Of a DNA stretch of 64,000 nt, positions 36,097 to 45,137 are shown in pieces. Source of the stretch: Haloterrigena turkmenica DSM 5511. GTDB lineage: Archaea; Halobacteriota; Halobacteria; Halobacteriales; Natrialbaceae. How positions within the stretch are numbered: position 1 is the stretch's first letter; every line of letters starts with the position of its first letter. The position numbers and the translations under genes were made by a program. The DNA is taken from NCBI RefSeq assembly GCF_000025325.1, contig NC_013743.1:2418001-2482000 (forward strand). Reading direction: 5' to 3'. A model generated the notes under the pieces. The model made no database searches. It had not been told where the DNA came from and worked only from the letters and a program-made list of their open reading frames with translations.

Positions 36097-36183
36097 ACCG
36101 GCCCAACGGACTCGAGCGGGGAGACTCTTGCTCCTGCGGGGCGGCGCAATTCCCGGCGGGACCCTGAGTGGCCGGGACCCGCC

Positions 36184-36873
36184 TTACTGGAGCTGTCGGC
36201 GCTTCGGCGACTCCGTGACCGAGGCCGAGACGACGTGATCGACGAGCTTCGCCTCGATCTTCCGGAGGTGTTCGCCGACCGTCCCGCCCGCGATACCGAC
36301 CTCGCGACCGATCTCCTCGTAGGTCGTCTCTCGAGGCGAGCCGTAGTAGCCGAGTTCGATCGCCGTCTCGAACAGTCGGCGCTGTTTCGGCGTGAGCGAC
36401 GCGAGGAAGACGTTCTCCTCGGGTTCGAACGGTTGTTTCGTCTCGAGGGTGAGATCGACGGTGTCGGGCACGACCGACCGTGCCCGCTGGAACGACTCCT
36501 CGGTCGCGAACAGCGACACCTTGAGGTCGCCACCGCGGACGTACGTCAGCGGCGGGTCGAGGAACACCTGAAAGTCCCGCGTCACCCGCAGGAGTTCGCT
36601 GACGGTGTCGTTGGGAACGAACCGCGAACAGACGAAAATTCGGTCGCCGAACTCCTCGATCCAGTAGCCGAGCGAGCCGAGCTCCTCGTCGACGAGCGCC
36701 TCGACGCGTTCGAACTCTCCCGCGAGTTCGTAGACCATCACCCCGAGCCCGTCGGGGCGGAGACGGATCCGGTGGATCGCCACGCGATCGACCCCTTCGC
36801 GGCGATCGATCCGCTTTTCGAACGGATGAAACCAGCCACCCTGCGGCGAGAGCCGAAGTTCGTACTGACGCAT
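36184..36873 (-). CDS. Bat-like HTH-10 transcription regulator
   Basis: This 229-residue haloarchaeal regulator has an N-terminal ~150-residue sensory region without a recognised fold (RQYELRLSPQGGWFHPFEKR). A C-terminal HTH-10 domain follows at about 165-215 (LTPKQRRLFETAIELGYYGS, then TYEEIGREVGIAGGTVGEHL), as in Bat and related activators. The ATG at 36873 follows a TTTATTG box on the minus strand near 36902-36909. Its target is not evident; the PLP-enzyme gene 88 bases beyond its stop is on the same strand and is a possible one. Confidence 0.88.
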   Translation of the reverse strand: MRQYELRLSPQGGWFHPFEKRIDRREGVDRVAIHRIRLRPDGLGVMVYELAGEFERVEALVDEELGSLGYWIEEFGDRIFVCSRFVPNDTVSELLRVTRDFQVFLDPPLTYVRGGDLKVSLFATEESFQRARSVVPDTVDLTLETKQPFEPEENVFLASLTPKQRRLFETAIELGYYGSPRETTYEEIGREVGIAGGTVGEHLRKIEAKLVDHVVSASVTESPKRRQLQ

Positions 36874-37057
36874 CAATGCGTGTGGATACCACAGGGTCCC
36901 TTCAATAAACACCCGCTACGCTCCCAGTGAGCGAGAACCGGCCGACCGACCGCGCGCCCTCCAGTGATCAGCTCGCTGCACCGGCCGGTTTTGCCGTCAC
37001 TACCGCCAGACGGCGGGCCGATCGGCTCGTCACCGCCGCGGCCGTACGAATACGTGC

Positions 37058-37067
37058 GTTTTATAAC
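37058..37067 (+). promoter_or_regulatory. TATA box of the L21e/RpoF unit
   Basis: GTTTTATAAC is centred about 33 bases before the ATG of rpl21e, giving a short leader. It is the best archaeal promoter match in the 36874-37095 gap. Confidence 0.65.
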
Positions 37068-37095
37068 GCCGACCGGACAACACCGTCGTACGACT

Positions 37096-37404
37096 ATGCC
37101 GAACTCTAATGGCCCTCGTCAGGGATCCCGTAGAAAACTCTCGAACGAACCTCGAAACCGCGGCACCTCGTCGCCACAGCGCGCGATTCAGGAGTACGAG
37201 GAGGGCGAGAAGGTCCACCTCAAGATCGACCCGAGCGTCCCCAACGGCCGCTTCCACCCGCGCTTCGACGGACAGACCGGCGAAGTCGTCGGCAAACAGG
37301 GCGACGCCTTCAAGGTCCAGATCAGCGACCGCGGCAAGGAGAAGACGCTGATCGTCACCGCCGCGCACATGCGCGCCCAGAACCAAGAGAAGTCCCGGAT
37401 CTGA
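37096..37404 (+). CDS. rpl21e: Large-subunit ribosomal protein L21e
   Basis: This 102-residue protein has the conserved [20 protein letters not shown] and the ending [10 protein letters not shown]. Its length is normal for haloarchaea. It starts [19 protein letters not shown]. It begins the conserved archaeal block rpl21e-rpoF-DUF655-rsmA, with six bases to rpoF. Confidence 0.96.
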   Translation: MPNSNGPRQGSRRKLSNEPRNRGTSSPQRAIQEYEEGEKVHLKIDPSVPNGRFHPRFDGQTGEVVGKQGDAFKVQISDRGKEKTLIVTAAHMRAQNQEKSRI

Positions 37405-37410
37405 GCGAGC

Positions 37411-37767
37411 ATGACGATCTTCAAGGAGATCGTCGACGAGGAGTTCCTCACGGTCTCGGAAACGAAGGAGCTGCTCGCCGACATCGAAGCCGAACGGGCG
37501 CTAGACGAGGATCGGGAGCTGCCGTACGAGCTCGCACGCGCAGTCGAGCACGTCAACCGATTCACCGTCTTAGAGCCCGAGGAGGCACAGGACCTCGTCG
37601 ACCAGCTCCAGGAGGTAGAGAAGGTCGACGAACCGACGGCGTACAAGATCGCCAACCTCCTGCCGCGTAACCGCGACGAGCTCCGCTCGGTGTACGCACA
37701 GCAACGGTACTCGCTGTCGGGCGACGAACTCGACGAGATCCTCAACGTCGTCGCCCAGTACGCCTGA
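37411..37767 (+). CDS. rpoF: RNA polymerase subunit Rpb4/RpoF
   Basis: This 118-residue archaeal Rpb4 homologue forms the polymerase stalk with Rpo7. The pattern EEFLTVSETKELL at the N-terminus and LPRNRDELRSVYAQQR near residue 90 are diagnostic, the latter being the HRDC-like end. It is acidic, of normal size, and co-transcribed with rpl21e. Confidence 0.95.
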   Translation: MTIFKEIVDEEFLTVSETKELLADIEAERALDEDRELPYELARAVEHVNRFTVLEPEEAQDLVDQLQEVEKVDEPTAYKIANLLPRNRDELRSVYAQQRYSLSGDELDEILNVVAQYA

Positions 37768-37813
37768 CCGCGGGCCGACTCTTTAAGTACGCCGTCGCCG
37801 TATGGTTATCACA

Positions 37814-38410
37814 ATGACCGAATCCGATAGCGGCGAGGCGGACGTCCGTCGCGCAGTCGTATTGGACTATCTCGCGCACGGGCTCTCGGACGACAGCCGT
37901 CCGCAGTACGAGAAATCGCCGGCCGGCTACGCCCTCGAGACCGATAACTTCGAGCTCTATCAGGTCGCGTTCGACGAGGACGAGCGACTCACGATCGGCA
38001 GCGATGTCGTCATCGAGCCCGCCGGCGAACGCGACGTCGTCACCGAAGCCCGGCGGGTCGAGTACGAGGACCTCTCCTCGGGCGCCCAGTCGGAACTCGA
38101 GTACGTCGTCGCGGACCTCGTCGAGGACGAGGAGGAGCGGTTCGTCGACTTCTACAACGACGCCCAGCCGATCACGCTGCGGCTCCACCAGCTGAACCTC
38201 CTGCCGGGGATCGGGAAGAAGCTCCGCAACAGCATCCTCGACGAACGCAAGCGAAAGCCCTTCGAGAGCTTCGAGGAGCTCTCCGAACGCGTCTCCGGGC
38301 TCCACGACCCCGACGAGATCCTCGTCGAGCGCATTCTGGAGGAACTGCGCGACGACGACCTGAAGTACCAGACGTTCGTCGGCCGGCGCGAACAGGAACA
38401 GAACCAGTGA
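37814..38410 (+). CDS. DUF655 helix-hairpin-helix protein
   Basis: This 198-residue archaeal DUF655 protein has the motif LNLLPGIGKKLRNSILDERK (about residues 131-150), a helix-hairpin-helix expected to bind nucleic acid. It is usually encoded with rpoF and rsmA, as here, so a role in RNA or transcription is likely but unproven. The ATG at 37814 is favoured over 37802, because the TATA-like CTTTAAGTA at 37781-37789 would place the transcription start between the two. Confidence 0.9.
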   Translation: MTESDSGEADVRRAVVLDYLAHGLSDDSRPQYEKSPAGYALETDNFELYQVAFDEDERLTIGSDVVIEPAGERDVVTEARRVEYEDLSSGAQSELEYVVADLVEDEEERFVDFYNDAQPITLRLHQLNLLPGIGKKLRNSILDERKRKPFESFEELSERVSGLHDPDEILVERILEELRDDDLKYQTFVGRREQEQNQ

Positions 38411-38576
38411 GGGCCACTCCGGCGCGACCGACGAGGAGTTCCTGACGACGACCGGGATCCGTCGCAGCCGACAGTCACTTCTCCGTAGCTTTTGGCGCTC
38501 GAGCGACCGATGCAATCGATCAGACGGAGAGTCTCGATAAGAGAGTTTATATTACTAACGTGTTGACGTCGATTCA

Positions 38577-39017
38577 ATGGCAGTATCCCGACGAACGTGT
38601 CTTGCACTCGGCGGAGGCGGCGGTCTCGCGGCGCTTTCGGGCTGTCTCGACTTCGGTTCGGAGACGCCCCAGCTGTCGCTGACGCTGCTGAACTTCGACT
38701 CGGAGCGACACGAGATCAACGTCGAGGTGTTTCGCGCGGACGCCGAGGAGTACACCGACGCGGTCGTCTTGCGAGAGCAGTACGAACTCTCGCCGCCGCC
38801 CGAGGACGCCGTCGCGGCGGAACGGACGGACGACGGCGCGCTCGAGAGCGACACGTACGTCGTCGACGTCACCGTTTCGACGGCGCCGGCGGTGAGCGAT
38901 ACGTACCACTTCTATCCAGCGCTGGCGGACGACGACCGTACCGATAGGCTCTTCATCGAACTCCGTACCGATCCGGACAGCGGCGACCGCTATATCGACT
39001 TTCAGCAAAACCACTGA
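38577..39017 (+). CDS. Tat lipoprotein of unknown function
   Basis: This 146-residue protein has a twin-arginine start (MAVSRRTCLALGGGG) and a lipobox ALSGC (Cys22), so it is probably a lipid-anchored exported protein. The mature part is a beta-rich domain (PQLSLTLLNFDSERHEINVEVFRA) like many haloarchaeal surface lipoproteins. GTTTATATTA at 38545-38554 is a strong TATA box, giving a leaderless message. It therefore has its own promoter although it sits inside the rpoF-rsmA block. Confidence 0.8.
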   Translation: MAVSRRTCLALGGGGGLAALSGCLDFGSETPQLSLTLLNFDSERHEINVEVFRADAEEYTDAVVLREQYELSPPPEDAVAAERTDDGALESDTYVVDVTVSTAPAVSDTYHFYPALADDDRTDRLFIELRTDPDSGDRYIDFQQNH

Positions 39018-39147
39018 CTCGCCGCCGTCGTCGAACGGCGCCCCTCGAGATACCCGCGATGGGGTCGGTTCGAGCCGGAACCGCTCGAGGGTCGTACCGA
39101 AACCGCGAGACGGTGCGTTTACACCCGTCCCCGCGCAACCACAGTCA

Positions 39148-40002
39148 ATGAGAGACCCAGACGGACTGACCGCGCGGGCGGGCGTCCGCGGCGATCCGGA
39201 CCGGGACCAGCACTTTCTGGTCGACGACCGGGTGCTGGACCGACTGCCGACCTACCTGCAAGAGATCGACGCCGACACCGACCACGTCCTCGAGATCGGC
39301 GGTGGGACGGGCGCGCTGACGGACCGACTGCTGGCGATGGGTGACGAGGGCAAGGTGACCGTCGTCGAGCGCGACCGGGAACTCGCCGAGTTCCTGCGAG
39401 AGGAGTTCGCCGACGAGATCGCGGCCGGCAACCTGACGGTGATCGAGGGCGACGCCCTCGAGGTCGACCTGCCCGAGTTCACGGCCTCGCTCTCGAACCT
39501 GCCCTACGGCGTCTCGAGCGAGATTACCTTCCGCCTCCTCCCCGAAGGGCGACCCCTCGTCCTCATGTTCCAGCGGGAGTTCGCTGAGCGAATGGTCGCC
39601 GAGCCCGGTACCTCGGAGTACGGCCGGCTCTCGGTGTCGACCCAGCACTACGCGGCGCCCGAGATCGTCGAGACGATCCCCAAGGAGGCGTTCTCGCCCC
39701 CGCCGGCCGTCGAGAGCGCGGTCGTCAGACTCGAGCCCCGCGATCCCGACTACGAGGTCGGCGACGAGGAATTCTTCCTGCGGTTCGTGAAGGCGCTGTT
39801 CACCCAGCGGCGGAAGACGATTCGGAACGCAATCCGCAACACGGCACACATCACCGGCCTCGAGGCTCCCGAGGCGGTCGTCGAGGCAGCCGACGAGGAG
39901 CTCCTCCGGAAGCGGGCCGACGCGATGGCGCCCGCGGAGTTCGCGGCGCTGGCCGAACTCGCGGCCGAAGTCGGCGAGCCGAACGAGGCTCGAGCGCAGT
40001 GA
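39148..40002 (+). CDS. rsmA: 16S rRNA dimethyladenosine transferase RsmA/KsgA
   Basis: This 284-residue enzyme dimethylates two adjacent adenosines in the 3' hairpin of 16S rRNA. The SAM site is HVLEIGGGTGALTDRLL (about residues 46-62), the catalytic NLPY is at LSNLPYGVSSE, and the substrate region reads YGRLSVSTQHYA. It starts with QHFLVDDRVLDRL, as KsgA proteins do. It is in the usual archaeal neighbourhood. Confidence 0.95.
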   Translation: MRDPDGLTARAGVRGDPDRDQHFLVDDRVLDRLPTYLQEIDADTDHVLEIGGGTGALTDRLLAMGDEGKVTVVERDRELAEFLREEFADEIAAGNLTVIEGDALEVDLPEFTASLSNLPYGVSSEITFRLLPEGRPLVLMFQREFAERMVAEPGTSEYGRLSVSTQHYAAPEIVETIPKEAFSPPPAVESAVVRLEPRDPDYEVGDEEFFLRFVKALFTQRRKTIRNAIRNTAHITGLEAPEAVVEAADEELLRKRADAMAPAEFAALAELAAEVGEPNEARAQ

Positions 40003-40098
40003 GCGCCGCGGAGGCCCGACTCGACCCGGTTCCGATCGGGTTCGACCGACGGATACTCAAGCCTGCGCGAACCAGTCGCTCGAGAGACGCGTGATCCC

Positions 40099-41325
40099 AT
40101 GTCCGTGCCACTGACCGCTCTCGAGTCCGTGCCACTGACCGCTCTCGGTCGGCTGTCGGACGCGTTCGGGACCGAGTTCCAGATCGCGGCGACGGTCGCG
40201 GTGATCGCCGCGCTGCTGGCCGTGTTGCTGTCCTATCGGCGGCTCCAAGACTGGCTCAGCGAGCGGACCAAGCCGCTGTACGGCGACATCGCGTCGACGG
40301 CCCTCCTCATCGCGACCTGCGTGATCACCCTCAGCGTCGTCCTCGAGGTGTGGAACCTCACGGGCGACGCCTATACGCTCTACTCGGAAGGGTTGGGGCT
40401 CGACGAGACGGTCTTCGTCCGAGCGGCGGTCACGTTCATTCTCGTAATCGGGACGCTGATCGTCACGCGATTCGTCAAGCGAGTTATCACGGAGGTGCTG
40501 AGTTCGGCGTCGGCGGTCACGGACCACCAGCGCGAGGTCACCCACCGGATCTCGCAGGTGATCATCTGGTCGGTGTCGCTGGTCGTCATCCTCGGCGTCT
40601 GGGTCGACGACCTCGGCGGCCTGCTGGTCGGGGCCGGGTTCCTCGGTATCGTCGTCGGTATGGCCGCCCGCCAGACGCTTGGCACCGTCCTCGCGGGCTT
40701 CGTCCTGATGTTCGACCGGCCCTTCGAGATCGGCGACTGGATCGAGGTCGAGGACCACGAGGGGATCGTCACCGACATCTCGATCGTCAACACCCGCATC
40801 CAGTCGTTCGACGGCGAGTACATCATGATCCCCAACGACGTCATCTCCTCGAGCGCGGTCACGAACCGCTCGAGACGCGGTCGGCTGCGCATCGAGATCG
40901 ACGTCGGCGTCGACTACGCGAGCGACGTCGAGCGGGCCGCGGAGATCGCCAGGACGACGGTCGAGAACCTCGACCGATCGCTGACGGCGCCGTCGCCCCA
41001 GGTCGTCAGCAAGTCCTTTGGCGATTCGGCGGTCGTCCTCGGCGTGCGGTTCTGGATCGACAACCCCTCCGCCAGACGCCGCTGGCAGGCCCGCACGGAC
41101 GCGGTCAACGCGATCAAGACGGCCTTCGAGGACGAGGCGATCAAGATCCCGTACCCGCAGCGCGAACTGTCCGGCCGGGCCGAAACGAACGGGTTCCGGA
41201 TCAACGACGGCGAGCCTCGAGCGAGCGACGCCGGACAGGCGGGCAGCGGTGATGAAACGGACGGACGCGACGGCGAGAGCACGAAGCGGGAGACGAACCG
41301 GATGACGCACACGGAGGACGATTGA
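40099..41325 (+). CDS. MscS-family mechanosensitive channel
   Basis: This 408-residue channel protein has four hydrophobic segments, at about residues 28-48, 62-85, 108-130 and 150-170. The pore helix GFLGIVVGMAARQTLGTVLAGF is the MscS signature. The cytoplasmic beta domain follows (FEIGDWIEVEDHEGIVTDIS, IMIPNDVISSSAVTN). A charged C-terminal tail is added. It relieves osmotic down-shock by gating with membrane tension. Its stop is directly followed by the next ATG. Confidence 0.9.
   Translation: MSVPLTALESVPLTALGRLSDAFGTEFQIAATVAVIAALLAVLLSYRRLQDWLSERTKPLYGDIASTALLIATCVITLSVVLEVWNLTGDAYTLYSEGLGLDETVFVRAAVTFILVIGTLIVTRFVKRVITEVLSSASAVTDHQREVTHRISQVIIWSVSLVVILGVWVDDLGGLLVGAGFLGIVVGMAARQTLGTVLAGFVLMFDRPFEIGDWIEVEDHEGIVTDISIVNTRIQSFDGEYIMIPNDVISSSAVTNRSRRGRLRIEIDVGVDYASDVERAAEIARTTVENLDRSLTAPSPQVVSKSFGDSAVVLGVRFWIDNPSARRRWQARTDAVNAIKTAFEDEAIKIPYPQRELSGRAETNGFRINDGEPRASDAGQAGSGDETDGRDGESTKRETNRMTHTEDD
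40102..40149 (+). repeat. 24-bp tandem duplication at the start of the MscS gene
   Basis: Two adjacent 24-base units (40102-40125 and 40126-40149) differ only in the last two or three bases. They encode SVPLTALE and SVPLTALG directly after the initiator Met. The insert keeps the frame, so it looks like a recent slippage duplication in the N-terminal tail. Confidence 0.85.
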
Positions 41326-41907
41326 ATGGGACTCGAGGACCGACGCGACGTGGAAACGGACGTCTACCAGCCCGCAGAGGACTCGCACCTCCTCGCGGAC
41401 GCGGCCTGCGACGACCTCGCCGACGCCGACGAGGGCTCACTTGTCCTCGAGGTCGGCACCGGCTCGGGCTACGTCGCGGGCCGAATCGACGACGAAACGC
41501 CCGCGCGCGTGATCGCCGCGGATCTGAACCCCCACGCGGTTCGCCAGGCCCGCGAGGCAGACCTCGAGGCGGTCCGGGCCGACCTCGTGGCGCCGTTCGC
41601 GGACGGCGCCCTCGACGCGGTCGCCTTCAATCCGCCGTACCTGCCGACCGATCCCGACAACGAGTGGGACGACTGGATGGAACGGGCCCTCTCGGGCGGC
41701 GAGGACGGTCGCGCGGTCATCGATCCCTTCCTCGCGGACGTCGGCCGCGTCCTCAAACCGAGCGGCAGCGTCTATCTGCTGGTTAGCAGCCTCACGGGGG
41801 TCGACGAGGTGGTCGAGGAAGCCGGCGAGCACGGCTTCAGCGCCGCCGCCGTGGCCGACGAGTCGTTCCCCTTCGAGACGCTGACGGTGCTCGAGTTGTT
41901 CCGCTGA
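41326..41907 (+). CDS. HemK/PrmC-type class I methyltransferase
   Basis: This 193-residue methyltransferase has SAM site VLEVGTGSGYVAGRI and the glutamine-methylating signature NPPY at residues 102-105. Short archaeal members of this kind modify the Gln of the GGQ motif in release factor aRF1, like the eukaryotic Mtq2. Its ATG follows the MscS stop without a gap. In many archaea this gene also sits near rpoF and rsmA. Confidence 0.88.
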   Translation: MGLEDRRDVETDVYQPAEDSHLLADAACDDLADADEGSLVLEVGTGSGYVAGRIDDETPARVIAADLNPHAVRQAREADLEAVRADLVAPFADGALDAVAFNPPYLPTDPDNEWDDWMERALSGGEDGRAVIDPFLADVGRVLKPSGSVYLLVSSLTGVDEVVEEAGEHGFSAAAVADESFPFETLTVLELFR

Positions 41908-42095
41908 GGGCTCGAGTCGGTCGCGTCTCGGAAGCGATCAATTCTCGGCTGCGATGTCCGGAGAATCTCTGTGCGGACTATTCGCACGATTTGCGGGAAG
42001 AATCGAGGATCGCGGTTGAAACCTGCAAGAATTACTCCAGTGTATTAGCAAGGATGGAAAATATTAAGCGTCGGTATAGCCTAGCCGTTTCCACG

Positions 42096-43097
42096 ATGAC
42101 TGAGTACGTTTCGACCACGCCGGGGCTCTATCCGCTCCCGGACTGGGCGAAAGACGACCTCTCTGACCTGAAGGGACACCAGAAACACGACCTCATCAGC
42201 GGCGACGAGGGCGAGGAGATCACCGCGGCCTACGACGAGGCCCGCGAGGAAGTGATCGGCGTCCAGGAGGAGGCCGGCCTCGACCGCATCGTCGAGGGCC
42301 AACTGCGCTGGGACGACATGCTCGCCCACCCGCTGGCCGTCCACGACGCCGTCGAGACCCGCGGGATCGTCCGCTACTACGACAACAACAACTTCTACCG
42401 AGAGCCGGTCGTTCAGGACGACCTCGGCTTTTCCGGCGACGTCGCGAACGAACTCGAGGCGACTGCGGAACTGACCGACGGTGACCTGCAGGCCGTCCTC
42501 CCCGGTCCGTACTCGCTTTCCGATCTCGCCACCGACGAGTACCATGGTGACGAGGCCGAGTTCCTCGGCGCTATCGCCGACTTCCTCGAGGGCGAGGTCG
42601 ACGCCTTCCCCGAGATCGAGACGCTGTTCCTGCTCGAGCCGTCGCTGGTCGAGTCGGCCCCCGAGGACGGGCAGGACGAACGCGCGAGCGAGGCGATCGA
42701 TCAGGTCGCGAGCGCGACCGACGCCGACGTCGTCGTCCAGCCCTACTGGGGCGCACTCGAGGAGAAGGTCTACGCGCACCTGCTCGACGCCGACATCGAC
42801 GCGGTCGGCTTCGACTTCGTGGCGAACCAGGACGACAACCTTTACAACATTCAGGAGTACGGCGCCACGGACGACGTCGCGCTCGGTCTCGCCGACGGCC
42901 AGAACACGCTCGTCGAGGACCCCGAAGCGATCCGCGACCGGACCGAGTGGGTCGAGGGCCAACTCGGCGTCACCGAGTTCGAGACGGTGTACCTGACGAC
43001 GAACACGGAGACGTTCTACCTGCCCTACAGCAAGTACCAGGAGAAACTCGCCGTCCTTGCCGAGGCCGCGGATCTCGCGGAGGTGACCGCCGCATGA
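42096..43097 (+). CDS. MetE N-terminal-like protein without zinc ligands
   Basis: This 333-residue protein of the cobalamin-independent methionine synthase superfamily resembles the N-terminal half of MetE (starts TTPGLYPLPDWAKDDL, LRWDDMLAHPLAVH). The His-x-Cys, Glu and Cys zinc ligands present in the next gene are missing here, so on its own it should not activate homocysteine. It is probably a partner subunit or a paralogue. The two genes overlap by ATGA. AAAATATTAAG at 42057-42067 is the likely TATA box. Confidence 0.8.
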   Translation: MTEYVSTTPGLYPLPDWAKDDLSDLKGHQKHDLISGDEGEEITAAYDEAREEVIGVQEEAGLDRIVEGQLRWDDMLAHPLAVHDAVETRGIVRYYDNNNFYREPVVQDDLGFSGDVANELEATAELTDGDLQAVLPGPYSLSDLATDEYHGDEAEFLGAIADFLEGEVDAFPEIETLFLLEPSLVESAPEDGQDERASEAIDQVASATDADVVVQPYWGALEEKVYAHLLDADIDAVGFDFVANQDDNLYNIQEYGATDDVALGLADGQNTLVEDPEAIRDRTEWVEGQLGVTEFETVYLTTNTETFYLPYSKYQEKLAVLAEAADLAEVTAA

Positions 43098-44170
43098 GCG
43101 CAAACGAGAACAAGGATCAGTTCCGACCCGAGAACCACGCGAACGACAACTTCCTGCTGACGACCGTCGTCGGCTCCTACCCGAAGCCCAAGTGGCTCAA
43201 CCGCGCGAAGGAGCTCTACCAGGACGAGAATCACGGCTTCGACGAGGACGACTACCAGGAGGCCAAGGACGACGCCGCCCGCCTCATCACGAACGAACAC
43301 GAACGCGCGGGACTGGACGTCGTCGTCGACGGCGAGATGCGGCGCAACGAGATGGTCGAGTTCTTCGCCCACCGCATCGAGGGCTACGAGTTCAACGGTC
43401 CCGTCAAGGTCTGGGGCCACAACTACTTCGACAAGCCGAGCGTCGTCAGCGAGGTCGAGTACGACGAGAGCTGGCTCGTCGACGAGTACAAATTCACCGC
43501 CAGCGCCACCGATCGCCCGGTCAAGGTCCCGATCACGGGTCCGTACACGCTCGCGAGCTGGGCGTTCAACGAGGCCTACGAGGACGACGCGGAACTCGCC
43601 TACGCTCTCGCGGACCTCGTCAACGAGGAGATCGAGAAGCTCGTCGACGCCGGCGCCCGCTACATCCAGATCGACGAGCCCGCGCTCGCGACCACGCCGG
43701 ACGACCACGCGATCGTCGGCGAGGCCTTAGAGCACATCGTCGCCGACATCGACGACGACGTCCGCATCGGACTGCACGTCTGTTACGGCGACTACTCCCG
43801 CATCTACCCCGAGATCCTCGAGTTCCCCGTCGACGAGTTCGACCTCGAGCTCGCCAACGGCGACTACGAACAGCTGGACGTCTTCAAGGATCCCGAGTTC
43901 ACCGCCGACCTCGCGCTCGGCGTCACCGACGTCCACGTCGCCGAGGTCGAATCGGTCGAACAGATCGAGGAGAACATCAAGAAGGGCCTCGAGGTCGTCC
44001 CGCCGGAGCAACTCGTCGTCTCGCCGGACTGCGGCGTGAAGCTGCTGCCCCGCGAGGTCGCCTACGGCAAGATGGAGAACATGGTGAAGGCCGCCCGCAA
44101 CGTCGAGGCGGACTTAGACGAAGGCAATATCGACATCGAGCGCGGCGCGCCGACGCCGGCCGACGACTGA
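43094..44170 (+). CDS. metE: MetE catalytic-domain methionine synthase
   Basis: This 358-residue protein is the catalytic domain of cobalamin-independent methionine synthase. The zinc site is complete: HVCYGDYS gives the His-x-Cys pair, ELANGDY the Glu and VSPDCGVKL the last Cys. DEPAL is the expected substrate motif. Archaeal stand-alone core-MetE proteins are known to take methyl groups from corrinoid proteins rather than folate; whether this one does is open. It is translationally coupled to the preceding N-terminal-like gene. Confidence 0.88.
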   Translation: MSANENKDQFRPENHANDNFLLTTVVGSYPKPKWLNRAKELYQDENHGFDEDDYQEAKDDAARLITNEHERAGLDVVVDGEMRRNEMVEFFAHRIEGYEFNGPVKVWGHNYFDKPSVVSEVEYDESWLVDEYKFTASATDRPVKVPITGPYTLASWAFNEAYEDDAELAYALADLVNEEIEKLVDAGARYIQIDEPALATTPDDHAIVGEALEHIVADIDDDVRIGLHVCYGDYSRIYPEILEFPVDEFDLELANGDYEQLDVFKDPEFTADLALGVTDVHVAEVESVEQIEENIKKGLEVVPPEQLVVSPDCGVKLLPREVAYGKMENMVKAARNVEADLDEGNIDIERGAPTPADD

Positions 44171-44246
44171 CGCTGATTCCGGGTGAGTCGCCGGCGGTTC
44201 GTTTCCTGCCGACGATTGTACCCGCGATTTTCTTCGCTGCGCTCCG

Positions 44247-44252
44247 TTTTTT
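44247..44252 (+). terminator. T-tract terminator after the MetE pair
   Basis: A run of six T lies 77 bases after the metE stop, in GC-rich surroundings. Archaeal terminators are usually such T tracts. No hairpin is required or seen. Confidence 0.45.
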
Positions 44253-44339
44253 AGAGTCGGACACGACTGCGCCTCGTGGGAGTCGTTCGCACGCAAATTT
44301 CTCACAACATGACTGTTGAAACAATAGACACGAACACGA

Positions 44340-44381
44340 CATGAGTGTTACCTGGTGACCCTCATGTCCGATAATATATAC
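44340..44381 (+). promoter_or_regulatory. Inverted repeat plus TATA box before the nitroreductase gene
   Basis: CATGAG at 44340-44345 and CTCATG at 44361-44366 form a perfect inverted repeat with a 15-base spacer that itself contains GTTACC and GGTGACC. Immediately after it, AATATATAC at 44373-44381 is a clear TATA box, about 31 bases before the ATG at 44408. The repeat sits where an activator or TFB-modulating factor would bind. Confidence 0.55.
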
Positions 44382-44407
44382 ATGGTGTGGCGTAGAATAA
44401 ACTGCTG

Positions 44408-45025
44408 ATGCAAGATACGCTCGAGAGCCGGCACGAACTGCGCGACGACGTCGCCGAACACCGCGACCCCGAATACGATATCGACCCGCTGTTCGTCAAC
44501 CGCTGGTCGCCGCGCGCGATGACCGGCGACCCGCTCGACGAAGAGGAATACCTTCCCTTGTTCGAAGCTGCCCGCTGGGCGCCCTCCGCGTTCAACAACC
44601 AGCACTGGCGGTTCCTCGTCGCTGACCGCGAGGACGAGGAATGGGACGCCTTCCTCGATCTCCTCTCCGAGAACAACCGGACGTGGGCGAGTGACGCCGC
44701 CGTGCTCGCGGTCATCGTCTCGAAGACGACGTTCGACCACAACGGCGAACCGGCGCCGGTCCACTCCTTCGACACCGGCGCGGCCTGGGAGAACCTCGCG
44801 CTCGAGGGCGCGCGCCGGGGATTGGCCGTCCACGGAATGGCCGGCTTCGACTACGAGCGCGCGGCCGAAGAACTGAACGTCCCCGAGGAGTACGCGGTCG
44901 AGGCGATGGTCGCGATCGGCGAGCACGCCCCGCCCGAGACGCTCTCCGAGGAACTGCAGGACCGCGAACAACCCAGCGACCGGAAGCCGCTCTCGGAGAT
45001 CGTCCACCGCGGCGGCTTCCAGTAG
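44408..45025 (+). CDS. Nitroreductase-family flavoprotein
   Basis: This is a 205-residue nitroreductase. The FMN-binding start NRWSPRAMTGDPL and APSAFNNQHWRFLVA are standard. The dimer and FMN motif GAAWENLALEGARRGLAVHGM follows, then AMVAIGEHAPPETLSEEL. It reduces nitro compounds, quinones or flavins with NAD(P)H. The regulated-looking promoter suggests it may be inducible. Confidence 0.88.
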   Translation: MQDTLESRHELRDDVAEHRDPEYDIDPLFVNRWSPRAMTGDPLDEEEYLPLFEAARWAPSAFNNQHWRFLVADREDEEWDAFLDLLSENNRTWASDAAVLAVIVSKTTFDHNGEPAPVHSFDTGAAWENLALEGARRGLAVHGMAGFDYERAAEELNVPEEYAVEAMVAIGEHAPPETLSEELQDREQPSDRKPLSEIVHRGGFQ

Positions 45026-45137
45026 CCGTTCGATTCCCGCCGCGCCCCGTTTTCGTCGACGAGCGCGGATTTCATCGGGTACGTCGGATTCCAGCGATAG
45101 CCCGAGGTCGTCGGGAAAGACCGGCTGACGACCACTC

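Noticed and set aside
36184-36873. Bat-like regulator as the gvp activator GvpE
   Set aside because: It has an HTH-10 domain rather than the leucine-zipper-type GvpE, and lies 11 kb from the gvp genes.
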